From positions 1,859,347-1,923,346 of the forward strand of contig NZ_STFF01000001.1 of the NCBI RefSeq assembly GCF_004834005.1: 64,000 nt of DNA, read 5' to 3'. Below, in pieces: positions 26,976-35,108 of this stretch (its first letter is position 1; each line of letters starts with the position of its first letter). The translations under genes and the position numbers were made by a program. Below the pieces are notes generated by a model that saw only the letters and a list, made by a program, of their open reading frames with translations, searched no databases and had not been told where the DNA came from. The stretch comes from Niastella caeni (GTDB lineage Bacteria > Bacteroidota > Bacteroidia > Chitinophagales > Chitinophagaceae).

Positions 26976-27818
26976 TCAAAAGTCGAACCGGACGGTGGCT
27001 GTAGCATAAAAAAGATTTTCCGCTTTTTGGGATGAAGTGCCATCTGCAGTAACTACATTTTGCGGTATTACATAAGCGGGTGTAAAAATGAGGTTCATTT
27101 TACCAATGCCATATACAACAGGACAGGAAAGCTCATACGACATAATACTAAACCTGCTGCTGCTTTGGGTAACAGTTTCCTGGGAAACCGGAAAGATCAG
27201 AAATCGTTTTTCCTGCAGCCAGGTTTTGCTGAAGCGCTGGGTGCCAAAATAACCAAAAACAGCAGGAGCTATCACAATAACCCCTTTTTTACCAACCGAA
27301 TCGAACCGGAAAGCATGGTCAAGTCCCGCATAAGCGCCAAAATCAGTTTGATTGCTGAATTTCGCATCGGCGCCCCCGTAAATAGCAACCACTTTATTTT
27401 TATTCGACAAATTTATCCCAGCTTGTCCTTTTACTACCGACTGCACCAGGCTTACATCAGCATTATAAAAAAAGCGACTGCCAAAAATATTTCCTTTCCA
27501 GGTTTCTTTTTTGTTTTTGAACTTATAGCCAGCCTCTACCGTTGTGGCCGCATAAGAAGTGGCTACCGCATTATTGATGAATATAAAGTTCGAGAACACG
27601 TACAATCCATTCGGTAATGTGATACCGACAAAAGGATAAATGCCCTGGCTTTTCAAACTATCTGTACGGCCATAATAATTCAGTGTAGAATTATACGACA
27701 CGCCTGCAGTAAAAGTTATTTTCTTTTTAGGAGCAGTAGATGTAGAATCGGTTTGTTGTTGTGCCTGTAATGCCATGCTAACAATAGCAAGCGGAAAAAG
27801 GGCAATTACTTTTTTCAT
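26976..27818 (-). CDS. Hypothetical secreted outer-membrane beta-barrel-like protein
   Basis: A 280-residue protein with a signal peptide (MKKVIALFPLAIVSMALQAQ, cut after residue 20) and a short Gln/Ser/Thr linker. The remainder alternates hydrophobic and polar residues in many short strands (for example GLYVFSNFIFINN, AVVYGIGKMN-type strands) and ends with the aromatic FYATATVRFDF, typical of an outer-membrane barrel C-terminus. I recognise no named family and infer an outer-membrane protein. Ligand and function are unknown. Confidence 0.72.
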   Translation of the reverse strand: MKKVIALFPLAIVSMALQAQQQTDSTSTAPKKKITFTAGVSYNSTLNYYGRTDSLKSQGIYPFVGITLPNGLYVFSNFIFINNAVATSYAATTVEAGYKFKNKKETWKGNIFGSRFFYNADVSLVQSVVKGQAGINLSNKNKVVAIYGGADAKFSNQTDFGAYAGLDHAFRFDSVGKKGVIVIAPAVFGYFGTQRFSKTWLQEKRFLIFPVSQETVTQSSSRFSIMSYELSCPVVYGIGKMNLIFTPAYVIPQNVVTADGTSSQKAENLFYATATVRFDF

Positions 27819-27920
27819 CTGAAAATATTTATTGTCGTTTAGCCAAGATGGACCTTACCTTCCGGGGTGCATCGGGAAGGACGATTCATAAAACAATTTG
27901 TAAGTGCAGGTTGAAAAAAT

Positions 27921-28057
27921 GGGGCTGACTAAATAGTTACCTGATTGTTTGATGGTTCTATTGTTGGAGTTATGAGCGGTAGAATCGCTGCTTGAATTCA
28001 GAGATTACAACAATCAAACCATCTAAAATAGGTCTATAAACCTTTATAGTCAGCCCC
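27921..28057. repeat. Inverted-repeat bounded intergenic element
   Basis: GGGGCTGACT (27921-27930) and its complement AGTCAGCCCC (28048-28057) bound 137 bases. Inside are the dispersed word GAATTCAGAGATTACAACAA (27994-28013) and CAATCAAACCATCT (28011-28024), both also present upstream of nagA. No open frame is inside. Confidence 0.6.
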
Positions 28058-28081
28058 CGGAAATGAATCACTGATGGCCTA

Positions 28082-28717
28082 TTATTGCTTGCTGGCTTTA
28101 ACAGCCGTAGCACTACTTGCCTCGGTTGAAGAAGATACGCTTGTATTGGCAGCGGTTTCTTTAACTGCATTAGCTGTGTTGGTGGTAGTTGATTTTACTT
28201 TGCCGGCTGCTTCCTGGGTTTTTGTAACGGCAGCACCTTTTGTTTGTTGCACTTTTTCAACGGCAGCGCCACTAACTTGTTCGTTAGCCTGGCTACTTGT
28301 GTTACCGCTTACACTAACTGTTTTATCGGCGCCCGCTGATACGGCAACGTTATTATTGCTATTGGCTGTACCTGCTTGAGTTGTTGCATTGCCTTGCACA
28401 TTGACGCCAACATTTGTATTAGCATTGGTATTATTTGCTACATTGGTAACATTACCGGTAGTATTGGCAACACCTTTCTTAGCGGAAGAAGTGGTATTGG
28501 CTGTAACTGATTTTGTTGTGCTTACTGTTTTCTGTGAAGCGCTCTGAACATTTGCACGGGTCGATTGAACCGCATTTCCGGCAGCACCACTGGTACTAAT
28601 ACTGGTAGCAGAATGCAGGGTAGCCGAAGTTGTGGAACCCAGGTTGATCTGTGCTTTTGAGGCAGAGGTAATAATGGTAGCTGCTGCAGTAGTAATAAAC
28701 AGGATGTGTACTTTCAT
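28082..28717 (-). CDS. Low-complexity Ser/Thr/Ala/Asn-rich exported protein
   Basis: A 211-residue protein with a signal peptide (MKVHILFITTAAATIITSASKAQ, cut near 23) followed entirely by Thr, Ser, Ala, Asn, Val and Gln with few aromatic residues. Short words such as VANNTNANTNVGVN and KVQQTKGAAVTKTQEAAGKV recur without strict tandem order. No known domain is seen; it may be unfolded or a surface or matrix component. The minus-strand frame is clean from ATG to stop and codon use looks coding. An antisense frame on the plus strand is not credible. Confidence 0.65.
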   Translation of the reverse strand: MKVHILFITTAAATIITSASKAQINLGSTTSATLHSATSISTSGAAGNAVQSTRANVQSASQKTVSTTKSVTANTTSSAKKGVANTTGNVTNVANNTNANTNVGVNVQGNATTQAGTANSNNNVAVSAGADKTVSVSGNTSSQANEQVSGAAVEKVQQTKGAAVTKTQEAAGKVKSTTTNTANAVKETAANTSVSSSTEASSATAVKASKQ

Positions 28718-28995
28718 AATTCTTGATTTTAGATTAATAAATAGTCGTTTTTATGGTTATGACATACGTTGCCCTCTTCCACCGGTTGCATAAAAAAATG
28801 CCGCCTGTTGAAACAAATCAGTGCCATTAAAATCTAGCTGTTCAGATAAGGGGTAAGCCTAAGAATAATACGGGTAGTACTGTATGTAGTTACTGTTTGA
28901 CCGTTTCTATGGATAATGGTTTAATCGTGAAACGGCAAACGTGAAATTTGTGCATTGTAATAATTATTTTTCTCGCTCTCATTCACATACATACA

Positions 28996-29024
28996 AAAAA
29001 AAGACCTTCCCTTTTGGGGAAGGT
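28996..29024 (-). terminator. Intrinsic terminator of nfu
   Basis: On the minus strand, ACCTTCCC pairs with GGGAAGGT (29017-29024 with 29004-29011) and a CTTTTTTTT tract follows. Confidence 0.9.
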
Positions 29025-29058
29025 TTAAACAAGCGTTAAAATATGTTAACGTAATACG

Positions 29059-29655
29059 TTATTCTGCTTCTGCCACTACTTCTTTAACTTCAGGGATCAT
29101 CCGCTTCATCATGCCTTCAATACCAGCTTTTAATGTTATCATCGATGAAGGGCAGCCGCTGCATGAACCTTGTAACATCAGGTTTACAACGCCATCGCTG
29201 TAGCTTTTAAATTGAATAGCCCCACCGTCCATTTCAACGGCAGGCTTTACATAATTTTCCAGTAATTCTTTAATGCGTTTAACCACATCGTCATCATCTG
29301 CGGCAACTACATTCGAGCTATCCTGCTTAATAGTAGCTATTTCTTCTTCGTTGATCACCACTTTTCCTTCTTCCAGGTATTCTTTCAAAAACTGGCGAAT
29401 GGTAGGAATTACATCGTTCCACTCGGTTTCAGCGGTTTTTGTAAGCGTTACAAAATTGCTGGCAATAAATACGGCTCTTATAAAGGGAAAACCAAAAAGT
29501 TCAGTAGCCAGTGGCGAGGCCTTGGCATTTTCCAGATCCGGAAAATCAATGCTTTTACCAGGATACAGTAATTTGTTAGCCACAAACTTCATTGTCTCCG
29601 GGTTAGGCGTCATTTCTGTATAAATACTTATGACAGGGCTTCCTGTTTTGATCAT
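29059..29655 (-). CDS. nfu: NifU-like Fe-S scaffold/carrier protein (Nfu)
   Basis: Cytoplasmic Fe-S cluster carrier, about 198 residues. The start is set at MIKTGSPVISIYTEM (29655), as the open upstream stretch lacks family similarity. Two domains are seen: an Nfu N-terminal domain (TPNPETMKFVANK near 17-29) and the NifU C-terminal domain with GSCSGCPSS near 162-170, whose CxxC binds the cluster. A TATTTTTG promoter box lies about 27 bases before the ATG and a terminator follows, so it is probably transcribed alone. Confidence 0.93.
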   Translation of the reverse strand: MIKTGSPVISIYTEMTPNPETMKFVANKLLYPGKSIDFPDLENAKASPLATELFGFPFIRAVFIASNFVTLTKTAETEWNDVIPTIRQFLKEYLEEGKVVINEEEIATIKQDSSNVVAADDDDVVKRIKELLENYVKPAVEMDGGAIQFKSYSDGVVNLMLQGSCSGCPSSMITLKAGIEGMMKRMIPEVKEVVAEAE

Positions 29656-29681
29656 GATACTTCCTTCTTTTAAGTTGACTA

Positions 29682-29689
29682 CAAAAATA
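29682..29689 (-). promoter_or_regulatory. Candidate -7 box for nfu
   Basis: TATTTTTG on the minus strand is a perfect TAnnTTTG box, leaving about 26 bases to the chosen ATG at 29655. This spacing supports that start over the longer frame. Confidence 0.5.
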
Positions 29690-29822
29690 ACAAAAGCCCG
29701 CTGCAATTGTTTCTTATTTTGAAAAACTTTGGACTGTGAAAAATAACACGGATGGCCCGGAACTGGAATTTACCCGGGGTTGAAAGCAGGTAGCAACAGT
29801 TCGGTAGTTCGTAACAGCTAGT

Positions 29823-30215
29823 TTAGTGGTCACAGTCATCTTCATGAGCGTGGTTGTGTACCCGGCAGGCCCTGAAATTCATTAAATGGGCAGCCACGAT
29901 CAGCAATACGGCAAAAGGTAGGATCCACAATTGGTATTTATGCCATATTTGCTTGGCTATCAGGCCACTAATGCCAATTGAAAACATAATAATGGGCAAT
30001 GTGCTGTGGTGATGTTTTTTATAACCATGGCGTAAGGAATAAACGCCAATGCCAAAGGCCAGAACGATCATAAAATACTCAAACGCCTCATTATCAATGA
30101 TATTTATGCCTAAAACAGGCAAACTGGTTAACAGCAGGGGTAAAATTGCGCAATGGATAGCGCAAGCCAGTGAAGCTGCCACCCCCATTGCATCCCAATT
30201 TACTCTAAAATTCAT
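29823..30215 (-). CDS. MerC domain membrane protein
   Basis: A 130-residue inner-membrane protein with four predicted helices. The start is set at MNFRVNWDAMG (30215). The MerC motif is seen as SLACAIHCAILPLLL near 15-29, with the cysteine pair that binds metal in mercury transporters; the C-terminus is His-rich (HNHAHEDDCDH). In Bacteroidota this family is found beyond mercury operons and next to Fur-family regulators, which suggests zinc, copper or other metal handling. It is divergent from the SCO-fur pair, with a palindrome in between. Confidence 0.85.
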   Translation of the reverse strand: MNFRVNWDAMGVAASLACAIHCAILPLLLTSLPVLGINIIDNEAFEYFMIVLAFGIGVYSLRHGYKKHHHSTLPIIMFSIGISGLIAKQIWHKYQLWILPFAVLLIVAAHLMNFRACRVHNHAHEDDCDH

Positions 30216-30247
30216 GGCCACGAAGATAAGAAGTAAATGCACTGGCA

Positions 30248-30262
30248 TGCAACTTTGTTGCA
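30248..30262. promoter_or_regulatory. Palindrome in merC / SCO-fur divergent region, candidate operator
   Basis: TGCAAC-TTT-GTTGCA is a perfect 6-3-6 inverted repeat, 33 bases before merC and 80 bases before SCO. A TACCTTTA box for SCO (30312-30319) lies downstream of it. TTGCAA-type inverted repeats are known for some Fur-superfamily regulators; a match to this regulator is inferred. Confidence 0.4.
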
Positions 30263-30342
30263 AAAAGATTCGTTATAAAAATAAATTCATTGGTGGCGAA
30301 ATGGGTAACCGTACCTTTACGGCCTGAAAAATTATTCATGCT

Positions 30343-30993
30343 ATGAGCCGGAAAGTGATCTTCTATATTGCTTTTTTCGTGGTGTTGGTGATAGCCTTTT
30401 ATGTGGCCTTAACCCAGGTTATACCAGGCTTTGGGGAAGTGAAGCTGCCGGTGGTAAGCCGGGTGCAGCCCTTCAGCTTTACCAATCAGGATGGGCAGGC
30501 AACCACCCAAAGAAATGTGGAAGGCAAAGTGTATGTGGCCGAATACTTTTTTACAACCTGTCCAAGTATATGCCCCATGCTGAATACCAATATGCTGAAG
30601 GTGTATGATGCATATAAAGATGAACCAGGCTTTATGATCCTGTCGCACACGGTAGACCCTGATAATGATAATGTAGCCCGGTTGAAATGGTACGCCGATT
30701 CGTTACACGTAAATACGCAGCGCTGGGTGTTTTTGACCGGAAGAAAGGATAGCCTGTACAAAGCAGCCCGGAACAGCTACCTGTTAGATGACCCCAATAA
30801 TAATCTGCAGAATATAAGCGACCAGTTTTTGCATACCCAGTTTTTTGCCCTGGTAGATAAAACCGGACGGGTACGGAAAATTTATGACGGTTTAAAAAAG
30901 CAGGAGATTGAAGAATTGAAAAAAGACATAAAGCGATTGTTGAATGAACGCAGCTCCGGTGAGCGGTTTTCAAATAATTTGTTTGGCAGTTAA
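30343..30993 (+). CDS. SCO family copper-binding thioredoxin-like protein
   Basis: A 216-residue SCO1/SenC/PrrC type protein, usually a periplasmic copper chaperone for cytochrome oxidase assembly or a thiol reductase. Residues 5-25 are a membrane anchor. The thioredoxin-like domain has the Cu-binding TCPSICPML (CxxxC) near 68-76 and the conserved histidine in FLHTQFFALVD near 162-172. The end is a basic, helical tail. The fur gene starts 8 bases later, so SCO expression is likely tied to the metal regulator. Confidence 0.93.
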   Translation: MSRKVIFYIAFFVVLVIAFYVALTQVIPGFGEVKLPVVSRVQPFSFTNQDGQATTQRNVEGKVYVAEYFFTTCPSICPMLNTNMLKVYDAYKDEPGFMILSHTVDPDNDNVARLKWYADSLHVNTQRWVFLTGRKDSLYKAARNSYLLDDPNNNLQNISDQFLHTQFFALVDKTGRVRKIYDGLKKQEIEELKKDIKRLLNERSSGERFSNNLFGS

Positions 30994-31001
30994 TACTGCA
31001 A

Positions 31002-31436
31002 ATGGTTAATGTTTTTACAATGGATGCACAGATAGACGAAATACTCCGTAAAAATCAACTGAGTGTAACCGGTAGCCGCAAAAGGATCCTGGAATTATTT
31101 TTAATGAGCAATGGAGCGCTGGCACATGGCGATATTGAAAAAAAGACCGGTGAAAAATTTGACCGGGTCACTGTATACCGCACCCTGCAAACATTTTTGG
31201 AAAAAGGCATTATTCATAATATTCCTACCGCCGATAATTCAGTATTATATGCCCTGTGCAAAGATGATTGCAGCGAAGGGCACCATCACGATAACCATGT
31301 GCATTTTATTTGCAGCGAGTGCGGAAAAACAATTTGCCTCGCCGATGTAACTGTTCCTGAAGTAAAACTTCCTGGTGGGTTCTTACCCCACGAATACCAG
31401 ATGGTGGTAACCGGTTTATGCAAGGAATGCCGGTAA
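31002..31436 (+). CDS. Fur family transcriptional regulator
   Basis: A 144-residue metal-sensing repressor of the Fur/Zur type. A winged-helix DNA-binding half (residues 9-85; DRVTVYRTLQTFLEKGII near 50-67) is followed by a metal/dimer domain with HHHDNHVHF near 92-100, two CxxC pairs (CSEC and CKEC) for structural zinc, and GFLPHEY near 127. The ATG at 31002 is used; 31020 (MDAQIDEIL) is an alternative. The sensed metal cannot be read from the sequence. Operon with SCO suggests copper or zinc; possible operator at 30248-30262. Confidence 0.92.
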   Translation: MVNVFTMDAQIDEILRKNQLSVTGSRKRILELFLMSNGALAHGDIEKKTGEKFDRVTVYRTLQTFLEKGIIHNIPTADNSVLYALCKDDCSEGHHHDNHVHFICSECGKTICLADVTVPEVKLPGGFLPHEYQMVVTGLCKECR

Positions 31437-31469
31437 AAAAACTGACTGCCATCAGTTAAATTATTATCT

Positions 31470-31546
31470 CCGGTTAGCCGGCAGCGGTGTATTAACTGCC
31501 GATTCGTACTATTATCCCGGTGTGCAGTAACCGGTATTTTTATTTT
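31470..31546 (+). terminator. Branched hairpin after the fur gene
   Basis: CCGGTTA (31470-31476) pairs with TAACCGG (31528-31534), with an inner GGCAG/CTGCC stem, and TATTTTTATTTTC follows. A likely terminator of unusual long-loop form. Confidence 0.5.
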
Positions 31547-31699
31547 CTATAAAAAAGAATAGTAAGCCCCCAGATTAAAGAATGATTAAAATAGCATAGT
31601 ATTTCGCAAAACACTAATGCTCAAACAATTTTGCTTAGATTAAATGGAGTGCTTCACGGCACTATTTGCGATTTATTTGTGGAGCTTAAATGAAGATTA

Positions 31700-31740
31700 A
31701 ATAACTAAAAAAACAAAGCCCCGATGTAGAAACACCGGGA
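31700..31740 (-). terminator. Intrinsic terminator of the M3 peptidase gene
   Basis: On the minus strand TCCCGGTGT (31732-31740) pairs with ACATCGGGG (31719-31727) with one mismatch and a TTCT loop, followed by CTTTGTTTTTTTAG. It lies 140 bases after the peptidase stop; the area between is AT-rich and empty. Confidence 0.7.
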
Positions 31741-31880
31741 CTTTTGGTTAAGGCTCTGATTAGTAGCTATTTTATGATGGCAGGTAGCAGAACTACCTAG
31801 ATCAATTTATTTTTAGTGCTACAAATATAATAGAATGAATTAATATTTCGCATACCATGAACTGGGTATTTTTTTCCCGG

Positions 31881-33611
31881 CTAGGGATGAACGTTTAGTT
31901 TGTCCATTTCTCCTTTTACAAACTGCATTAACTGTTTTATATAGTCGGGCGAAAAATTAAATACAAGTCCTGCTGCGCTGTAGAGTTCAGGCAAAGTTTT
32001 AGTTCCACCCAATTGCAAAGACATCATATAGTTGTTAATTGCTGCTGCTTTGTTCTGTCTGAATTGCATCCACAAACCAATGGCGCCTAACTGTGCAATT
32101 CCATATTCTATATAATACAAGGGAACTTCAAATAAATGCAATTGTCTTTGCCAGGCGTACGTACGATATTCTGTAAGCCCTTCCCAATCAATTACATTGC
32201 TCTGGAATTCGGTTAAGATCTCCATCCACTTTTTCGCTCTTTCCTCTGCTGTGTGCGCGGGATTTTCGTATACCCAGTGCTGAAATTTATCTATTGTGGC
32301 AATCCAGGGGAAGATCGTGATCACTCTTTCCAACTGGTGCTCCTTTGCCCGTATCAGGTCTTCTTCTTTATCAAAGAACACATCCCAGGCATCCATGCTG
32401 AACAATTCCATCGCCATGCTGGCCACTTCGGCTATCTCCATGGGATACTCTTTAAAAGAAGTTAACTCCAATGGATGGGCGAGAAATGAATGCACCGCAT
32501 GGCCGCCTTCGTGCACCATGGTGGTAACATCACTCATTTGGCCAGCCGCATTCATGAATATAAAGGGGGCGCCTGTTTCGGCGAGCGGACAGTTGTACCC
32601 GCCCGGGGCTTTTCCCTTGCGGCTGTCAAGGTCGAGCCGTTTCATTTCGCCCATTTTCCGCAGGCAGTCTGCAAAGAAGGGATGCACCCGATCAAAACAT
32701 TGAATGCTTTTTTCCAACAATTCACTGCCAGTGCTAAAGGGGTTTAGTGGAGTTATTCCTTCCGGTTCTGCTTCCGAGTCCCAGGGACGCAAAGTGGGAA
32801 GGTTCAGTTTTTTCTTTTTTCGGTCGTTGATTATGTTTACCAGGGGTAAAATATGCTGTTTAACCGCTTCATGAAACTGAAAGCAATCTTCCTTGGAATA
32901 ATCAAAACGGCCGAGCTCTTTAAATTTATAATCGCGGTAATTATCGAAGCCGGCATTTTTAGCTACTTGGTGTCTTTTTTGAACTAGCTGCGTATAGAGG
33001 TTGTTCAGGGTCTCCTTATCTTGCAGGCGCCGTTCGTTAATTTTACGATAAACGCTTTCGCGTAAATTACGGTCGTGATCTTCTAAAAACTTCGAAGCCT
33101 GTTGCAGAGTATATTCCTTTCCGTTTACTTCAACCGTCATTTTACCGGCAATAGTTCCGAACTGTTGCGCTAACACAGCCAGTTCCGATTGCAGGGGAAT
33201 ATTTTCTTCGCGGAACAGCTCGATGCTTTTACGAACACTGCGCAGGTAGGTAAAGTATTTCTTCTGGTCAAGCTCGGCTACAAACGGGCTTTCAACCAGT
33301 TTTTTATTCAGTTTATCGGCATAGGGTTGAATTTTAGGCTGGATCTCTGTTACAAAGAACACGAATGCTTCTTCCAGCGCCTTGTTTTCAGTATCACAGG
33401 TCATTTTTATCTGACGCCAGCAGGCATCTTCACTCACCACGGCTTCCAGCTCGCTCATATCGTGTAACCATTTTTCCAGATCAGCCTTTGAATTGACAGG
33501 TCTGTCGAGGAGATTTTTAAAATAAGGTTCAAGATTATCCCAGGTAGTTACCGTAAAATCCTCCGGCAAAAAGTGCCGGGGCAATTTTTTTATGTCTGCA
33601 GTATGATTCAT
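31881..33611 (-). CDS. M3 family oligoendopeptidase
   Basis: A 576-residue zinc metallopeptidase of the thimet oligopeptidase/oligoendopeptidase F type, cytoplasmic, degrading peptides. The active site is visible as VHEGGHAVHSF near 371-381 (HExxH), with the third ligand region EVASMAMELF near 400. N-terminal helices (DFTVTTWDNLEPYFKNLL-type) cover the first 200 residues. No signal peptide. It ends upstream of a terminator at 31.7 kb. Length agrees with Bacteroidota homologues. Confidence 0.95.
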   Translation of the reverse strand: MNHTADIKKLPRHFLPEDFTVTTWDNLEPYFKNLLDRPVNSKADLEKWLHDMSELEAVVSEDACWRQIKMTCDTENKALEEAFVFFVTEIQPKIQPYADKLNKKLVESPFVAELDQKKYFTYLRSVRKSIELFREENIPLQSELAVLAQQFGTIAGKMTVEVNGKEYTLQQASKFLEDHDRNLRESVYRKINERRLQDKETLNNLYTQLVQKRHQVAKNAGFDNYRDYKFKELGRFDYSKEDCFQFHEAVKQHILPLVNIINDRKKKKLNLPTLRPWDSEAEPEGITPLNPFSTGSELLEKSIQCFDRVHPFFADCLRKMGEMKRLDLDSRKGKAPGGYNCPLAETGAPFIFMNAAGQMSDVTTMVHEGGHAVHSFLAHPLELTSFKEYPMEIAEVASMAMELFSMDAWDVFFDKEEDLIRAKEHQLERVITIFPWIATIDKFQHWVYENPAHTAEERAKKWMEILTEFQSNVIDWEGLTEYRTYAWQRQLHLFEVPLYYIEYGIAQLGAIGLWMQFRQNKAAAINNYMMSLQLGGTKTLPELYSAAGLVFNFSPDYIKQLMQFVKGEMDKLNVHP

Positions 33612-33698
33612 TAGTTCACCTTTTTAAAATAAGAAAGCTACAAACTTCCGGTATAAAAACCAGCAGCCTGTAGCCTTAGTTTATTAAAGTTTATTAAA

Positions 33699-34388
33699 TT
33701 ACTTCTTAGCGTCTTTTTTTGGAGCTGCTTTCTTTTTAGCGGGTGCTTCTTCGGCATCACCTTCTTCCTTTTTGGCTTTGGGAGCTGCTTTTTTCTTGGG
33801 AGCTGCTTCTTTCTTTTCTTCGCCAGCATCACCTTCTTCTTTTTTAGCTTTAGGAGCTGCTTTTTTCTTTGGAGCCGCTTCTTTCTTTTCTTCGTCGCCT
33901 GCTACTTCTTTTTCTTTTTTAGCAGCTTTAGGCTTTTCTTCTTTTACGGCAGCTTTTTCTTCAACAGCAACTGCTTCTTCAACCAGTTCTTCCTCAGGAG
34001 CTGCTTCTCTCAGCTTGATCTCAATATTATTCGACTTCAGCACGCCAAACCACTTTACCATCTTCTTCATATCGCTTGAGTATACGCGGTCGAAATCCAG
34101 ATCGGGGTAAACTTTTTCGAAATACTTTTTAACGGCGGCATTATCTTTTTCATCGGGCATTTTTTCGCCGCTGCTGTCCATGGCAGTAAAAATATCTACC
34201 AGGTTAACATTATCCCGAACTGTATATACTTCAATGCTTTCGAGATGAGAAAAATTATGTATCCTGCTCGAAACAAATTTTGTGCTTTTGTCTTCCAGTG
34301 ACCGTACAATAGCGCCATCAGATTTACTGCTCACCAATTCGAATAATCCTGGTAAACCCGTTACGGCAACAATTTTAGCGTATTCCAT
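33699..34388 (-). CDS. DUF5606 protein with Lys/Ala/Glu-rich repeat tail
   Basis: Starts at MEYAKIVAVTGLPGL (34388). The N-terminal about 130 residues match the Bacteroidota-specific DUF5606 family (VSSKSDGAIVRSLEDK, SSRIHNFSHLESI, DMKKMVKWFG), of unknown role. The C-terminal 100 residues are highly charged and low-complexity, with EEKKEAAPKKKAAPKAKKEE in two tandem 24-residue copies (DNA 33750-33893). The tail resembles histone-like or nucleic-acid-binding basic tails; this is inferred from composition. Cytoplasmic. The charged stretch may vary in copy number between strains. Confidence 0.83.
   Translation of the reverse strand: MEYAKIVAVTGLPGLFELVSSKSDGAIVRSLEDKSTKFVSSRIHNFSHLESIEVYTVRDNVNLVDIFTAMDSSGEKMPDEKDNAAVKKYFEKVYPDLDFDRVYSSDMKKMVKWFGVLKSNNIEIKLREAAPEEELVEEAVAVEEKAAVKEEKPKAAKKEKEVAGDEEKKEAAPKKKAAPKAKKEEGDAGEEKKEAAPKKKAAPKAKKEEGDAEEAPAKKKAAPKKDAKK
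33750..33893. repeat. Two tandem 72-bp units in the DUF5606 gene
   Basis: Two neighbouring 72-base units encode the repeated 24 residues. Nearly identical at protein level; DNA differences are small. Confidence 0.8.
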
Positions 34389-34624
34389 ATCAATCAAAAT
34401 TTTTAAGGAGTTGCAAGATAATCTGAATTTGGCAAACGGTGTTCCAAAATAGTCTGAAAGATAAGGACCGGGCTAATTCGCACCCTTTACCGGGCATTTT
34501 GGTCCCATAAACTGACCTGCGGGCTTTTTTTGACTTTTTAGGCAATAATTTTTATCCCGGCGAAGGTTTTCGCACAAAGCGGCATCCAACTATCATCTAC
34601 TTTCCTAAAACTAAATCTCATAGT

Positions 34625-35047
34625 ATGAAAAAAACGATATTATTATTAACGATCGCAATAATTGGGGTATTAGGTGTTCAGGCGCAGGGCGGCGGTGGAT
34701 TTCAACGCCGTACTCCCGAAGAAAAGTTAAAACTTACCAAGGAAAAACTGGTGGATCTGAAGCTGGATAAAGATCAAATCATTAAAAGCGATAGCGTTTT
34801 TATGGATTTCTTTAAAGCGCAGGATAAAATGTTTGAAGAAATGCGGGCCAGCGGCGGCGCCCCCGATCGGGAACAAATGCGTGAAAAAAATCAAAAACTG
34901 ATTGGCGAGCGCGACGATAAGCTGAAAAAGGTGTTTACAGAAGATCAATTCAAGAAATGGAAGGATGAAATAGAACCCACATTACGCCCGCAACGCGGTG
35001 GCGGTGGCCCCGGTGGAAATCGTAGTGGCGGCGGCGGAAATAATTAA
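34625..35047 (+). CDS. Small exported Spy/CpxP-like protein with Gly-rich tail
   Basis: A 140-residue protein with signal peptide (MKKTILLLTIAIIGVLGVQAQ) followed by Gly-Phe-Gln-Arg. The middle is helical and charged (EEKLKLTKEKLVDLKLD...FTEDQFKKWKDE), reminiscent of the LTxxQ-type periplasmic adaptor proteins, and the end is Arg/Gly-rich (RGGGGPGGNRSGGGGNN). Role unknown; periplasmic chaperone or stress protein is the closest guess. A good terminator lies 29 bases after the stop. Confidence 0.75.
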   Translation: MKKTILLLTIAIIGVLGVQAQGGGGFQRRTPEEKLKLTKEKLVDLKLDKDQIIKSDSVFMDFFKAQDKMFEEMRASGGAPDREQMREKNQKLIGERDDKLKKVFTEDQFKKWKDEIEPTLRPQRGGGGPGGNRSGGGGNN

Positions 35048-35076
35048 TGGCTCTGATGCACTCGTTATAGGATGTA

Positions 35077-35106
35077 CCCCGGTAGTTTATATTATCGGGG
35101 TTTTTT
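35077..35106 (+). terminator. Intrinsic terminator after the Gly-rich small protein
   Basis: CCCCGGTA (35077-35084) and TATCGGGG (35093-35100), one G-U pair, then TTTTTT. Confidence 0.85.
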
Positions 35107-35108
35107 AA

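Noticed and set aside
29823..30215. mer operon
   Set aside because: Only a MerC-type gene is present; no merA, merR, merT or merP, so no mercury resistance is claimed.
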